From: Bacteroidales bacterium
GTDB taxonomy: Bacteria; Bacteroidota; Bacteroidia; Bacteroidales; UBA7960
Length of the DNA: 6,788 nt
Assembly: GCA_003554665.1 (NCBI GenBank)
Contig: PWGY01000240.1
Span: 1 to 6,788 of the forward strand
Direction: 5' to 3'
A program made the translations under genes and the position numbers. This document shows, piece after piece, positions 1 through 6,057 of the stretch; positions within the stretch are counted from its first letter, which is position 1; each line of letters begins with the position of its first letter. Below the pieces are notes generated by a model. It was not told the DNA's origin. It searched no databases and saw only the letters and a program-made list of their open reading frames with translations.

Positions 1-59
1 AATATCAGGAAAAACAAGAGAAACAAATAGAGGAACAACAACATAAGTTTGATTTTTAA
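1..59 (+). CDS. Possible C-terminal tail of an upstream gene (partial)
   Basis: The frame entering at base 3 stays open to a TAA at 57-59 and encodes an 18-residue tail, YQEKQEKQIEEQQHKFDF. It is rich in Q, E and K and looks like the end of a coiled coil. The start would lie outside the window. The stop directly abuts the first palindrome, so a gene ending here would be followed by the susC-like gene after 39 bases and could share its transcript. The other two plus frames are also open over shorter spans (stops at 28-30 and 44-46). The region is A-rich, so it could equally be a non-coding leader. No family can be assigned from 18 residues. Confidence 0.3.
   Translation, partial: YQEKQEKQIEEQQHKFDF
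44..51 (+). promoter_or_regulatory. Candidate Bacteroidota -7 promoter box upstream of susC-like gene
   Basis: TAAGTTTG matches the Bacteroidota primary-sigma -7 consensus TAnnTTTG at all six fixed positions. No TTTG -33 element is visible about 20 bases further upstream, where the sequence is A-rich. If used, transcription would begin near bases 56-60, so the two palindromes would form nearly the whole 5' leader of the susC-like mRNA. A chance match in AT-rich DNA is quite possible. Confidence 0.25.
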
Positions 60-74
60 GCCCCCTTTGGGGGC
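60..74. repeat. Perfect palindrome 1 upstream of susC-like gene
   Basis: GCCCCC (60-65) and GGGGGC (69-74) are perfect reverse complements separated by TTT, giving a 6-bp all-GC stem. It begins one base after the TAA at 57-59 and has no T-run on its 3' side, so it is not a standard intrinsic terminator. Pairs of short GC-rich palindromes of this kind occur as dispersed intergenic repeats in many Bacteroidota genomes. Membership in such a family is inferred from form only, and no second copy lies in this window. Confidence 0.6.
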
Positions 75-83
75 GATTCAAAG

Positions 84-102
84 CCACCTTCTAAGAAGGT
101 GG
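84..102. repeat. Perfect palindrome 2, covering the susC-like start codon
   Basis: CCACCTTCT (84-92) and AGAAGGTGG (94-102) are perfect 9-base reverse complements around a single central A. The GTG start codon of the susC-like gene (99-101) lies in the right arm, as does the AGAAGG that would otherwise look like a Shine-Dalgarno sequence. In RNA a few central bases would have to open as a loop. It lies nine bases after palindrome 1, and the two may form one dispersed element. Confidence 0.6.
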
Positions 103-3050
103 ATTGTTTACTGTTACTGAGTTGTTTGCTCTTTATGGGGGGATCCCTGTTCGGGCAACAAATCACTGTTACCGGAACGGTCACCAGCGCTGAGGATGGC
201 GAAAGCCTCGTGGGTGTAACCGTTCAGGTGGAGGGAACAACCCAGGGTACTATAACGTGCCTTGAAGGGAAATTTGAGTTGAGCGTTGCGCCCGATGCCA
301 CACTGGAGTTTCGCTTTATTGGTATGGAGCCCCAGGATATTCCGGTAGAGGGCCGTAATGTGATCGACGTGGCAATGGAAACCGCCATGACCGCACTTGG
401 CGAAGTTGTGGTGGTCGGTTATGGTACAGCCAGAACTGTGGGTACAACCGTTGGCTCCATTTCGACGGTAAGTGCGGACAGACTTGAAGCACGCCCCGTG
501 GCCAACGTATGGGACGGTATGCAGGGAAGGGTTGCAGGCCTGCAGGTCTTCTCCTCCTCAGGGGAGCCGACTGAACTTCCTTCCATGCGTCTCCATGGTA
601 TAGGTTCATTGGGGGCCAGTTCTACCCCGTTGTATGTAGTGGATGGTGTTCCCATGATTAGCACCAACATCCTTTCCATGAACCCCAATGACATCGAAAG
701 TGTGTCTGTGCTAAAGGATGCTTCAGCCACATCCATTTATGGTTCTCGTGCAGCCAACGGTGTGATCTACATCACCACCAAACAAGGTCACCGTGACGAG
801 CGGGCCACTGTGAATGTAAATATGCAGTACGGGATATCCAATCTGGCCAATGAGGACTATTTCCGCCGCTTAATGAACGCCGACGAATTTGTTAATTTCC
901 GCACGGACGTCGGCCTTTGGAGCGAAGAACACGCTGCACAGCAGAGGGAGCTTTTCCCGCATGATACACAATGGTACAGGTACTATTATCAGCAGGATCA
1001 GCCGACCATTCAGGGTGATATGTCGATTCGCGGAGGTGGTGGCCGTACCACTTATTTTGTGTCCGGTTCCTATTTTGCACAGGACGGGCTGGCGGTTCGC
1101 TCAGAATATGAACGTTACACCCTTCGGGCCAACCTGAACTCCCATGCCAACGACTGGCTCAGTTTCGGCCTGAGGCTCGGCCTTACGGACGACTGGCGAC
1201 AATCGAACCCTTACGGGGGCAACGACACCAACCGTGGTTTGATGGTGCTGGCACAGCCCATTTACTCTCCCTTTGATGAAGATGGCAATCCTTATCGCGG
1301 GACAATCCCGGGATGGAATCGAATGGATCCTTATTATATGGAGGAAAAGCTTATTTCTGAGGGCAACAACAACATGACCAATGTGACCGGGCATATGCAG
1401 CTCAACCCCATTGAAGGACTTGTGATCCGCTCTCAAGGTGGTTTGGATATATATGACTACCGGACTACGCAGATCAGGTACCCCTCCTACGTCGGAACAC
1501 TCGGCGATGGACGAAGGTATGAATATTTTTCCAGGAGCAACCAACGTATTATCACTACAACTGCCGAATATAAGTGGAACATCGGCGTGCGTCATGACTT
1601 TACCGCCCTGGCCGGTCATGAGTACACTGACAGGGAACTTCAAAACTTTTCCAGTGTATCAACCGGGCAGAACGACGACCGCCTGATGCTTCTGACAGCA
1701 GGACCTGATGGCAGGAATGTTACACACAACATGTCCGAACATGCCTATAACTCATTTTTCGGGCGCCTGGATTATGCCCTTGATGACAAATATTATGTGG
1801 ACTTTTCCGTGCGTCAGGATGAATCATCCCGTTTCGGCCGCGACAACCGCACCGCAAACTTTTTCTCAGGTGGTGTGATGTGGAATATGGGCGATGAGCC
1901 CTTCGTGGAAAATATTGACTGGCTTTCGTCTGCCCAGGTTAAATTCAGCATCGGTACTTCCGGTAACTCTCAGATCGGGAACTATGCCCACCTTGCCAGG
2001 ATGGGGACAACCCAGTACGATGAGTCTACGGGCTGGTGGATTACGAATCCCGGCAACCCTGCTCTTATGTGGGAGACCCAGCGGAAAACCACCCTCGGAC
2101 TTACCTTTTCTTTGTTTGACGACAGCTACCGTTTCAATGTGGAATTCTATGAAAGGGAAACCACTGACATGCTGATGTCTGTGCCAATGCCATATACCAC
2201 AGGGTTTAGCAGTGAGAATGACAACGTGGGTTCATTGCGCAACAGAGGTATTGACTTTGAACTTGACTTTGATGTGGTGAGTGCCCGTGATTATTATGTG
2301 ACACCTTTTGTCAACTTCAATTACAACCAGAATGAGGTCACAGAACTCTTCCAGGGCCTGGATCACTGGATTATCCCCAATACCGGTGTGGCTTATGTGG
2401 TGGGAGAGCCTGTCCGCTTCTTCCGGCCGATTTTTGCGGGTGTGGACCCTGCAACAGGTGATCCGACCTGGTATGTGCCGGGTGAGGATCGTTCACAAAA
2501 TGTGGAAGACCCCAACAATGTAACCACGCATTTTGACACCAATGAGCTCGAGCAAAATACAGGTCACCCCCGTTATGCCCCATTTGCAGGTGGTTTTGGT
2601 TTGGATGCCGGCTGGAGAGATTTTGGCCTGCGTCTGGACTTTGCCTTCGTAAACGACAAGTATTTGTTTAACAACGACAGGTATTTTACCGAAAACCCCT
2701 CAGTTTTTAGTGCGTTTAACTCGGAACGAACCATCAAGGACTACTGGCAGGAGCCTGGTGATGAAACTGAATTCCCCAGGTGGCCCGTACAGTTTACCCA
2801 GTTTGACTCCCGCCTGATTGAGGATGCTTCTTTTGTGCGTCTGAAAAACTTCACTGTCGATTACAGGCTGCCGCAGTCCTTGCTGCAGAGAAGCGATTTC
2901 TTCACCAGGGCAAGGGTTTATGTGACAGGGCGTAACCTGCTTACATGGACGGACTACCGTGGGCCGGATCCGGAAGTTGATTCCAACATCAGCCTCGGTG
3001 CCAACCCCAACACCAAACAGTGGACCTTTGGCCTCCAGTTAACGTTCTAG
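99..3050 (+). CDS. SusC/RagA-family TonB-dependent outer-membrane transporter
   Basis: This outer-membrane barrel should import an oligomeric nutrient using TonB energy, with the SusD-like protein next door as its lid. A hydrophobic signal segment (about residues 4-19) ends in SLFGQQ, with likely cleavage before a Gln. A carboxypeptidase-regulatory-like domain follows (about 22-95). Then come the SusC-type TonB-box region GEVVVVGYGT (101-110), the plug with PLYVVDGVP (177-185) and DASATSIYGSRAANGVI (207-223), and the barrel. The C-terminus has GRNLLTWTDYRGPDPE and ends in Phe, as outer-membrane barrels do. At 983 residues it has normal length and no break. The start is odd: GTG at 99 is the only in-frame candidate after the TAA at 57-59 that keeps the signal segment, it lies inside a palindrome, and the resulting n-region (MDC) lacks Lys/Arg. 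The family is certain, the substrate unknown and the exact start doubtful. Confidence 0.96.
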   Translation: MDCLLLLSCLLFMGGSLFGQQITVTGTVTSAEDGESLVGVTVQVEGTTQGTITCLEGKFELSVAPDATLEFRFIGMEPQDIPVEGRNVIDVAMETAMTALGEVVVVGYGTARTVGTTVGSISTVSADRLEARPVANVWDGMQGRVAGLQVFSSSGEPTELPSMRLHGIGSLGASSTPLYVVDGVPMISTNILSMNPNDIESVSVLKDASATSIYGSRAANGVIYITTKQGHRDERATVNVNMQYGISNLANEDYFRRLMNADEFVNFRTDVGLWSEEHAAQQRELFPHDTQWYRYYYQQDQPTIQGDMSIRGGGGRTTYFVSGSYFAQDGLAVRSEYERYTLRANLNSHANDWLSFGLRLGLTDDWRQSNPYGGNDTNRGLMVLAQPIYSPFDEDGNPYRGTIPGWNRMDPYYMEEKLISEGNNNMTNVTGHMQLNPIEGLVIRSQGGLDIYDYRTTQIRYPSYVGTLGDGRRYEYFSRSNQRIITTTAEYKWNIGVRHDFTALAGHEYTDRELQNFSSVSTGQNDDRLMLLTAGPDGRNVTHNMSEHAYNSFFGRLDYALDDKYYVDFSVRQDESSRFGRDNRTANFFSGGVMWNMGDEPFVENIDWLSSAQVKFSIGTSGNSQIGNYAHLARMGTTQYDESTGWWITNPGNPALMWETQRKTTLGLTFSLFDDSYRFNVEFYERETTDMLMSVPMPYTTGFSSENDNVGSLRNRGIDFELDFDVVSARDYYVTPFVNFNYNQNEVTELFQGLDHWIIPNTGVAYVVGEPVRFFRPIFAGVDPATGDPTWYVPGEDRSQNVEDPNNVTTHFDTNELEQNTGHPRYAPFAGGFGLDAGWRDFGLRLDFAFVNDKYLFNNDRYFTENPSVFSAFNSERTIKDYWQEPGDETEFPRWPVQFTQFDSRLIEDASFVRLKNFTVDYRLPQSLLQRSDFFTRARVYVTGRNLLTWTDYRGPDPEVDSNISLGANPNTKQWTFGLQLTF

Positions 3051-3065
3051 TAATATTCACTGAAA

Positions 3066-4571
3066 ATGCAAACAATTATGAAAAAGATAATAAGAATACT
3101 CCTGGCGTCTGTGGTGGTTGCTTTGGCCACAGTCTCCTGTGATGTAGAAAGGCTTCCCTATGATGTGATTGAGTCCAGGGACGCATTTCAAAGCGTGTCA
3201 GATGCGGAGAACATGAACAATGGTCTCTACGCGCAGCTCCGTTCACGGATGCATGGGATTCAGTCCTACAGCACCGATATTCAGGCTGACCTGCTCAATG
3301 CCACCTGGGATTACGGTAACCGTCAGGGTTTTCCGCACAGGTGGACCGAGCTGCTGGCCACTGATTACACCATTCGTGATGTATGGCAATTGTATTATTC
3401 CGCCATCAACAACGTGAATAATGTAATTGAAAACCAGCACCTGATTGAGGCAGAAAATGCGGATGAACAGGCACAGCTGGATCGCTATCTGGGTGAAGCC
3501 TATTTTCTGCGTGCCTATTATTACAACCGGCTGGCCATCAGGTACGGGCAAATTTATGACCCTGCTACTGCTGATTCAGATATGGGCGTACCCCTTGTAC
3601 TTGAGTTTGATATTACGCTTCAGCCTGCCAGGGCAAGCGTGGCAGAGACCTACAGGCAGATTCAGGATGACCTTGCGGAAGCCAAAAGTTTGCTGGCCAA
3701 TGTTTCGGGCTCTCCGAGCAATCACAGGATCACCCTGGATGCAGCACTGGCTCTTGAAACAAGGGTGCACCTGCATATGCAAGACTGGAGTTCGGTGATC
3801 GGGCCTGCAGAGCAGCTGATCAACAGTGGTACTTATCCGCTGATCACCACCGAGGAAGGTTTGCGTGATATGTGGCATCATGACACCAGCTCAGAGGTAA
3901 TTTTGCAGGTGTATGCCAGTCACCCCAATGAACTGGGAAGCTCTATGGTTCCTTTTCTGAGGTACCGGTCTGCGGAAGATGACTTCAATCCCGACTGGAT
4001 CCCGAACCAGTGGGTGATCGATCTGTATGAAGAGGATGATATCCGTAAAAATGTTTATTTTGCCCAATTGCCGGTTCACATGGACGGGACTGATTATTAC
4101 GAGGATGGAATCTGGCTGGCCAATAAGTATCCCGGAAACCCGGAGTTGTACACTGGAAACACCAACTATCAGCACAAGCCCAAGGTGTTCCGCATGGGGG
4201 AAATTTACATGAACCTGGCTGAGGCCCAGTATTATGTGAATGAAGCCGATGCCCTGGCAACCCTGAATACTATTCGCGTTGCCCGCGGACTGGAAACCCT
4301 GAGCGGTATTTCTGGTCAGGATTTGCTTGAAGCCATCCAGGAAGAGCGTACCCGCGAACTGATGTTCGAGGGTTTTCGCCTGGATGATTTGCATCGCTGG
4401 GGGCTCCCGGTTGACCGCACAAACAAGCCACCGCAACACACCGGCCCGGTAATGCCGGGTGACGACTTCACCGATCTTTACAGGGAAGCTTATCATCCGA
4501 AGATGATCTATGCTGTTCCTTCAAGAGACCTCACCACCAACCCCAATATGGTGCAAAATCCCGGTTGGTAA
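3066..4571 (+). CDS. SusD/RagB-family nutrient-binding outer-membrane lipoprotein
   Basis: This surface lipoprotein should bind the substrate and act as the lid on the SusC-like barrel, whose gene ends 15 bases upstream, so the two are surely co-transcribed. A lipoprotein signal peptide runs to Cys25 (LATVSC). The acidic DVE after the Cys resembles the acidic surface-export signal of Bacteroidota lipoproteins. The N-terminal helical SusD domain carries GEAYFLRAYYYNRLAIRYG (143-161). The C-terminal RagB/SusD domain has MGEIYMNLAEAQYY (about 377-390), ERTRELMFEGFRLDDLHRWG (about 427-446) and the closing NPNMVQNPGW. At 501 residues it is complete. A second ATG at 3078 would give MKKIIRILL, a more typical signal n-region, and may be the true start. 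No Shine-Dalgarno is visible before either one, which is normal in this phylum. The ligand cannot be inferred. Confidence 0.96.
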   Translation: MQTIMKKIIRILLASVVVALATVSCDVERLPYDVIESRDAFQSVSDAENMNNGLYAQLRSRMHGIQSYSTDIQADLLNATWDYGNRQGFPHRWTELLATDYTIRDVWQLYYSAINNVNNVIENQHLIEAENADEQAQLDRYLGEAYFLRAYYYNRLAIRYGQIYDPATADSDMGVPLVLEFDITLQPARASVAETYRQIQDDLAEAKSLLANVSGSPSNHRITLDAALALETRVHLHMQDWSSVIGPAEQLINSGTYPLITTEEGLRDMWHHDTSSEVILQVYASHPNELGSSMVPFLRYRSAEDDFNPDWIPNQWVIDLYEEDDIRKNVYFAQLPVHMDGTDYYEDGIWLANKYPGNPELYTGNTNYQHKPKVFRMGEIYMNLAEAQYYVNEADALATLNTIRVARGLETLSGISGQDLLEAIQEERTRELMFEGFRLDDLHRWGLPVDRTNKPPQHTGPVMPGDDFTDLYREAYHPKMIYAVPSRDLTTNPNMVQNPGW

Positions 4572-4596
4572 ATATGCTGTTTTAATTGCGTGTATT

Positions 4597-4628
4597 AAAA
4601 AAGCTGCCTTTCGGGGCAGCTTTTTTTT
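4597..4628. terminator. Bidirectional intrinsic terminator after the susCD-like operon
   Basis: The stem GCTGCC (4603-4608) pairs with GGCAGC (4615-4620) around a six-base TTTCGG loop. It has six A on the left and eight T on the right (4621-4628), so the paired region can extend to 12 bp. It starts 25 bases after the susD-like stop. Because both flanks carry the needed run, it can also stop transcription arriving from the minus-strand isoprenyl synthase gene ending at 4763. This is expected between convergent genes. Confidence 0.9.
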
Positions 4629-4650
4629 CTTGTCAGGTAGTAACTTGGTG

Positions 4651-4701
4651 TCAGGTGTGATTTGCTATCAGGTGTGATTTGCTGTGAGGTGTGATCTGCG
4701 G
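4651..4701. repeat. Short tandem repeat, three 17-base units
   Basis: Three contiguous 17-base units are TCAGGTGTGATTTGCTA (4651-4667), TCAGGTGTGATTTGCTG (4668-4684) and TGAGGTGTGATCTGCGG (4685-4701). Units 1 and 2 differ only at the last base, while unit 3 differs from unit 2 at three positions. A degenerate fourth unit may lie just before (4633-4650, starting TCAGGTAGTAAC). The array sits between the shared terminator and the 3' end of the convergent gene, in no credible reading frame. It could be replication slippage in unconstrained DNA, and no function is evident. Nothing else is recognisable in the 4572-4762 gap beyond this and the terminator. Confidence 0.8.
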
Positions 4702-4762
4702 TTTTGGTTGATTATTTACCCGGAGGTAAGCAGACCGCAGAACGGCTGTTTGTCTTTACCTG

Positions 4763-5740
4763 TCAGCTTTTCCGGTCAAAAAGGGCTTTGGACAGGCTGG
4801 TCAGTTTCTCTTTTTGTGCCAGGGGCAGGTCGATGGCCTCAAGTTGGTCAAAGGCCCGGGCGTAATGCTTCTGCATGGTCTCCTGCGACATATCGCTGAT
4901 GCCCAGTTGGTCAAATACCCCTTTCACCAGGCTGATTTTTGCTTCCCTGTTGGCAAACTCCTTACTGAAGGCCTCCTGCAGGGTTTCCTGCTGCGGTCGG
5001 CTGGCAACCTCCATGGCCTGAATGTAGGGCCATGTCTTCTTGTTGGCCGTGATATCGCCCCCTGTTTTTTTTCCGAATGTAATTTCATCACCGAACACAT
5101 CCAACCAGTCATCTTTGATCTGAAAAGCCAGGCCAATGTGTTCCCCGAACTTATAGATCAATTCCTGGTTCTTTTGACCGGCCCCGGCAATAATGGCACC
5201 TGTTTTGAGTGAAGCAGCCGGAAGTACTGCGGTCTTGAGCCGGATCATCTTCAGGTACTCATCAGGAGTAACTGCTGACCTGTTTTCAAAATCCATATCA
5301 TATTGCTGCCCCTCGCAGATTTCAATCACCGTTTGATGAAAAAGCTGCATCACCTCTTTCAGTCCGGATTCAGGGGTGTCTGCCACATACTGGCAGGCGA
5401 GGGCAAACAGTGCATCTCCTGAAAGAATGGCTGTATTGACATTCCACCTGGTATGTACAGTTGGCCGGTTTCGGCGTACCGGTGCCTGATCCATCACATC
5501 GTCGTGAAGCAAAGTAAAGTTATGTAGCAGTTCCATGCCCAGGGCAGGCGACATGGCTTTGTTCACATCCCCACCGAACATGTCGCACGCCAGTAAGGTC
5601 ATCAAAGGCCTGATCCGCTTCCCTCCGTTCAGCAGGCAATATTTAATGGGCGCATATAAATCTGCCGGCTCTTCCGGCAGGGGCAATCCCTCAATTCTTT
5701 CAGCAATCTCTTTTTGTAAACTTTCGATATCCGTCTTCAT
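4763..5740 (-). CDS. Trans-isoprenyl diphosphate synthase (polyprenyl synthetase family)
   Basis: This cytosolic enzyme joins isopentenyl diphosphate head-to-tail to allylic diphosphates, making precursors for quinones, undecaprenyl carriers or other isoprenoids. All family landmarks are present: GGKRIRP (39-45), the first Asp-rich motif LLHDDVMD (77-84, Asp 80, 81 and 84), RRNRPT (89-94), the KT pair (169-170), FQIKDDWLDVFGD (206-218) with the second Asp-rich motif (210, 211 and 214), and GKKTGGD (223-229). At 325 residues it is full length. The first motif has the plain DDxxD form without the two-residue insertion of typical bacterial FPP synthases. The fifth residue before it is Phe75, where long-chain synthases have Ala. 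By the known chain-length rule this favours a short product, GGPP or FPP. That is inference, so no gene symbol is given. The ATG follows an A/T-rich leader (5741-5760). It converges on the susD-like gene. Confidence 0.94.
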   Translation of the reverse strand: MKTDIESLQKEIAERIEGLPLPEEPADLYAPIKYCLLNGGKRIRPLMTLLACDMFGGDVNKAMSPALGMELLHNFTLLHDDVMDQAPVRRNRPTVHTRWNVNTAILSGDALFALACQYVADTPESGLKEVMQLFHQTVIEICEGQQYDMDFENRSAVTPDEYLKMIRLKTAVLPAASLKTGAIIAGAGQKNQELIYKFGEHIGLAFQIKDDWLDVFGDEITFGKKTGGDITANKKTWPYIQAMEVASRPQQETLQEAFSKEFANREAKISLVKGVFDQLGISDMSQETMQKHYARAFDQLEAIDLPLAQKEKLTSLSKALFDRKS

Positions 5741-5760
5741 ATTTTTAATAATCTGTTAAT

Positions 5761-5971
5761 GAACCAACAACCAACAACCGCTTCGCCCGTTTCCCGAACC
5801 ATCGGCAGCTTCCCCAACCCATAGCCCCTGAGAACCAACAACCTCCCGGGCCATTTTCCTGACCATCGGCAGCTTCCCCAACCCATAGCCCATGAGAACC
5901 AACAACCGCCTCGGCCGCCCACTGTTTACGGGCAGCCCCCACCAACTCATGGCCCATGAGAACCAACAACC
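5761..5971. repeat. Degenerate tandem repeat, 64-71-base units
   Basis: The 12-mer GAACCAACAACC begins at 5761, 5832, 5896 and 5960, marking units of 71, 64 and 64 bases. Units 1 and 2 are nearly identical over 46 bases (5798-5843 and 5862-5907, one mismatch at 5828/5892). Their shared core is CGGCAGCTTCCCCAACCCAT. Unit 3 keeps the pattern with several changes (5925-5971). The array fills the space between the isoprenyl synthase start and the hairpin cluster. The minus strand is G/T-rich with repeated GGTTGTTGG. All three minus frames stay open here because the repeat lacks stops, and 64 is not a multiple of three, so the same peptide reappears in successive frames. That argues against coding. 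Confidence 0.85.
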
Positions 5972-5995
5972 GGAGGCGCGAAGCGCCGACTAACC
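5971..5995. repeat. REP-like hairpin unit 1
   Basis: GGCGC (5975-5979) and GCGCC (5983-5987) form a perfect 5-bp stem around a GAA loop. It is preceded by CGGA and followed by GACTAACC. A GGAG tetranucleotide (5972-5975) sits at the 5' foot of the stem, the position where bacterial REP elements carry GTAG or GGAG. The flanks are shared with the hairpin at 6024-6050, which shows that the two are copies of one element family. There is no T-run, so it is not a terminator. Confidence 0.6.
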
Positions 5996-6001
5996 ACCAA
6001 C

Positions 6002-6024
6002 CAAGGCGCGTAGCACCGTTAACC
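6002..6024. repeat. REP-like hairpin unit 2 (degenerate)
   Basis: GGCGC (6005-6009) faces GCACC (6013-6017) across GTA, the same plan as the neighbouring units but with one mismatch in the stem. It is followed by GTTAACC, matching the ACTAACC flank of units 1 and 3 except at two positions. The 5' flank reads CAAGG rather than CGGAGG. It looks like a decayed copy lying between two intact ones. Confidence 0.45.
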
Positions 6025-6050
6025 GGAGGGGGCGGAGCCCCCGACTAACC
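6024..6050. repeat. REP-like hairpin unit 3, downstream of rmlA
   Basis: GGGGGC (6028-6033) and GCCCCC (6037-6042) form a perfect 6-bp GC stem around GGA, between CGGA and GACTAACC flanks identical to those of unit 1. The stem bases differ from unit 1 yet remain fully complementary, so pairing rather than sequence is conserved. On the minus strand the hairpin begins 15 bases after the rmlA stop. There it could stabilise or process the 3' end of the rmlA message, though it lacks the U-run of an intrinsic terminator. Confidence 0.6.
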
Positions 6051-6057
6051 AACAATC

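Noticed and set aside
60..102. Palindromes as an intrinsic terminator of an upstream gene
   Set aside because: Neither stem is followed by a T-run, and the second overlaps the start of the next gene.
1101..1643. 180-codon antisense open frame inside the susC-like gene
   Set aside because: It lies wholly opposite a clear barrel-coding frame and shows no recognisable motif. Long antisense frames are common in genes of this composition.
3891..4496. 201-codon antisense open frame inside the susD-like gene
   Set aside because: It is opposite a confidently identified SusD C-terminal domain and shows no domain features of its own.
99..4571. A complete polysaccharide utilisation locus
   Set aside because: Only the SusC/SusD-like pair is present. 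No CAZyme, sulfatase, surface glycan-binding protein or regulator is visible, and the terminator closes the operon directly after the susD-like gene. The substrate could equally be peptide.
5737..5969. Three overlapping minus-strand open frames of 61-74 codons in the gap upstream of the isoprenyl synthase
   Set aside because: All three frames are open at once because the tandem repeat lacks stop codons. The same peptide fragment reappears in different frames since the 64-base unit is not a multiple of three. No start context or family match is seen.
5761..6050. CRISPR array
   Set aside because: Unit lengths vary, the spacers are themselves repetitive, only two units match closely, and no cas gene is near.
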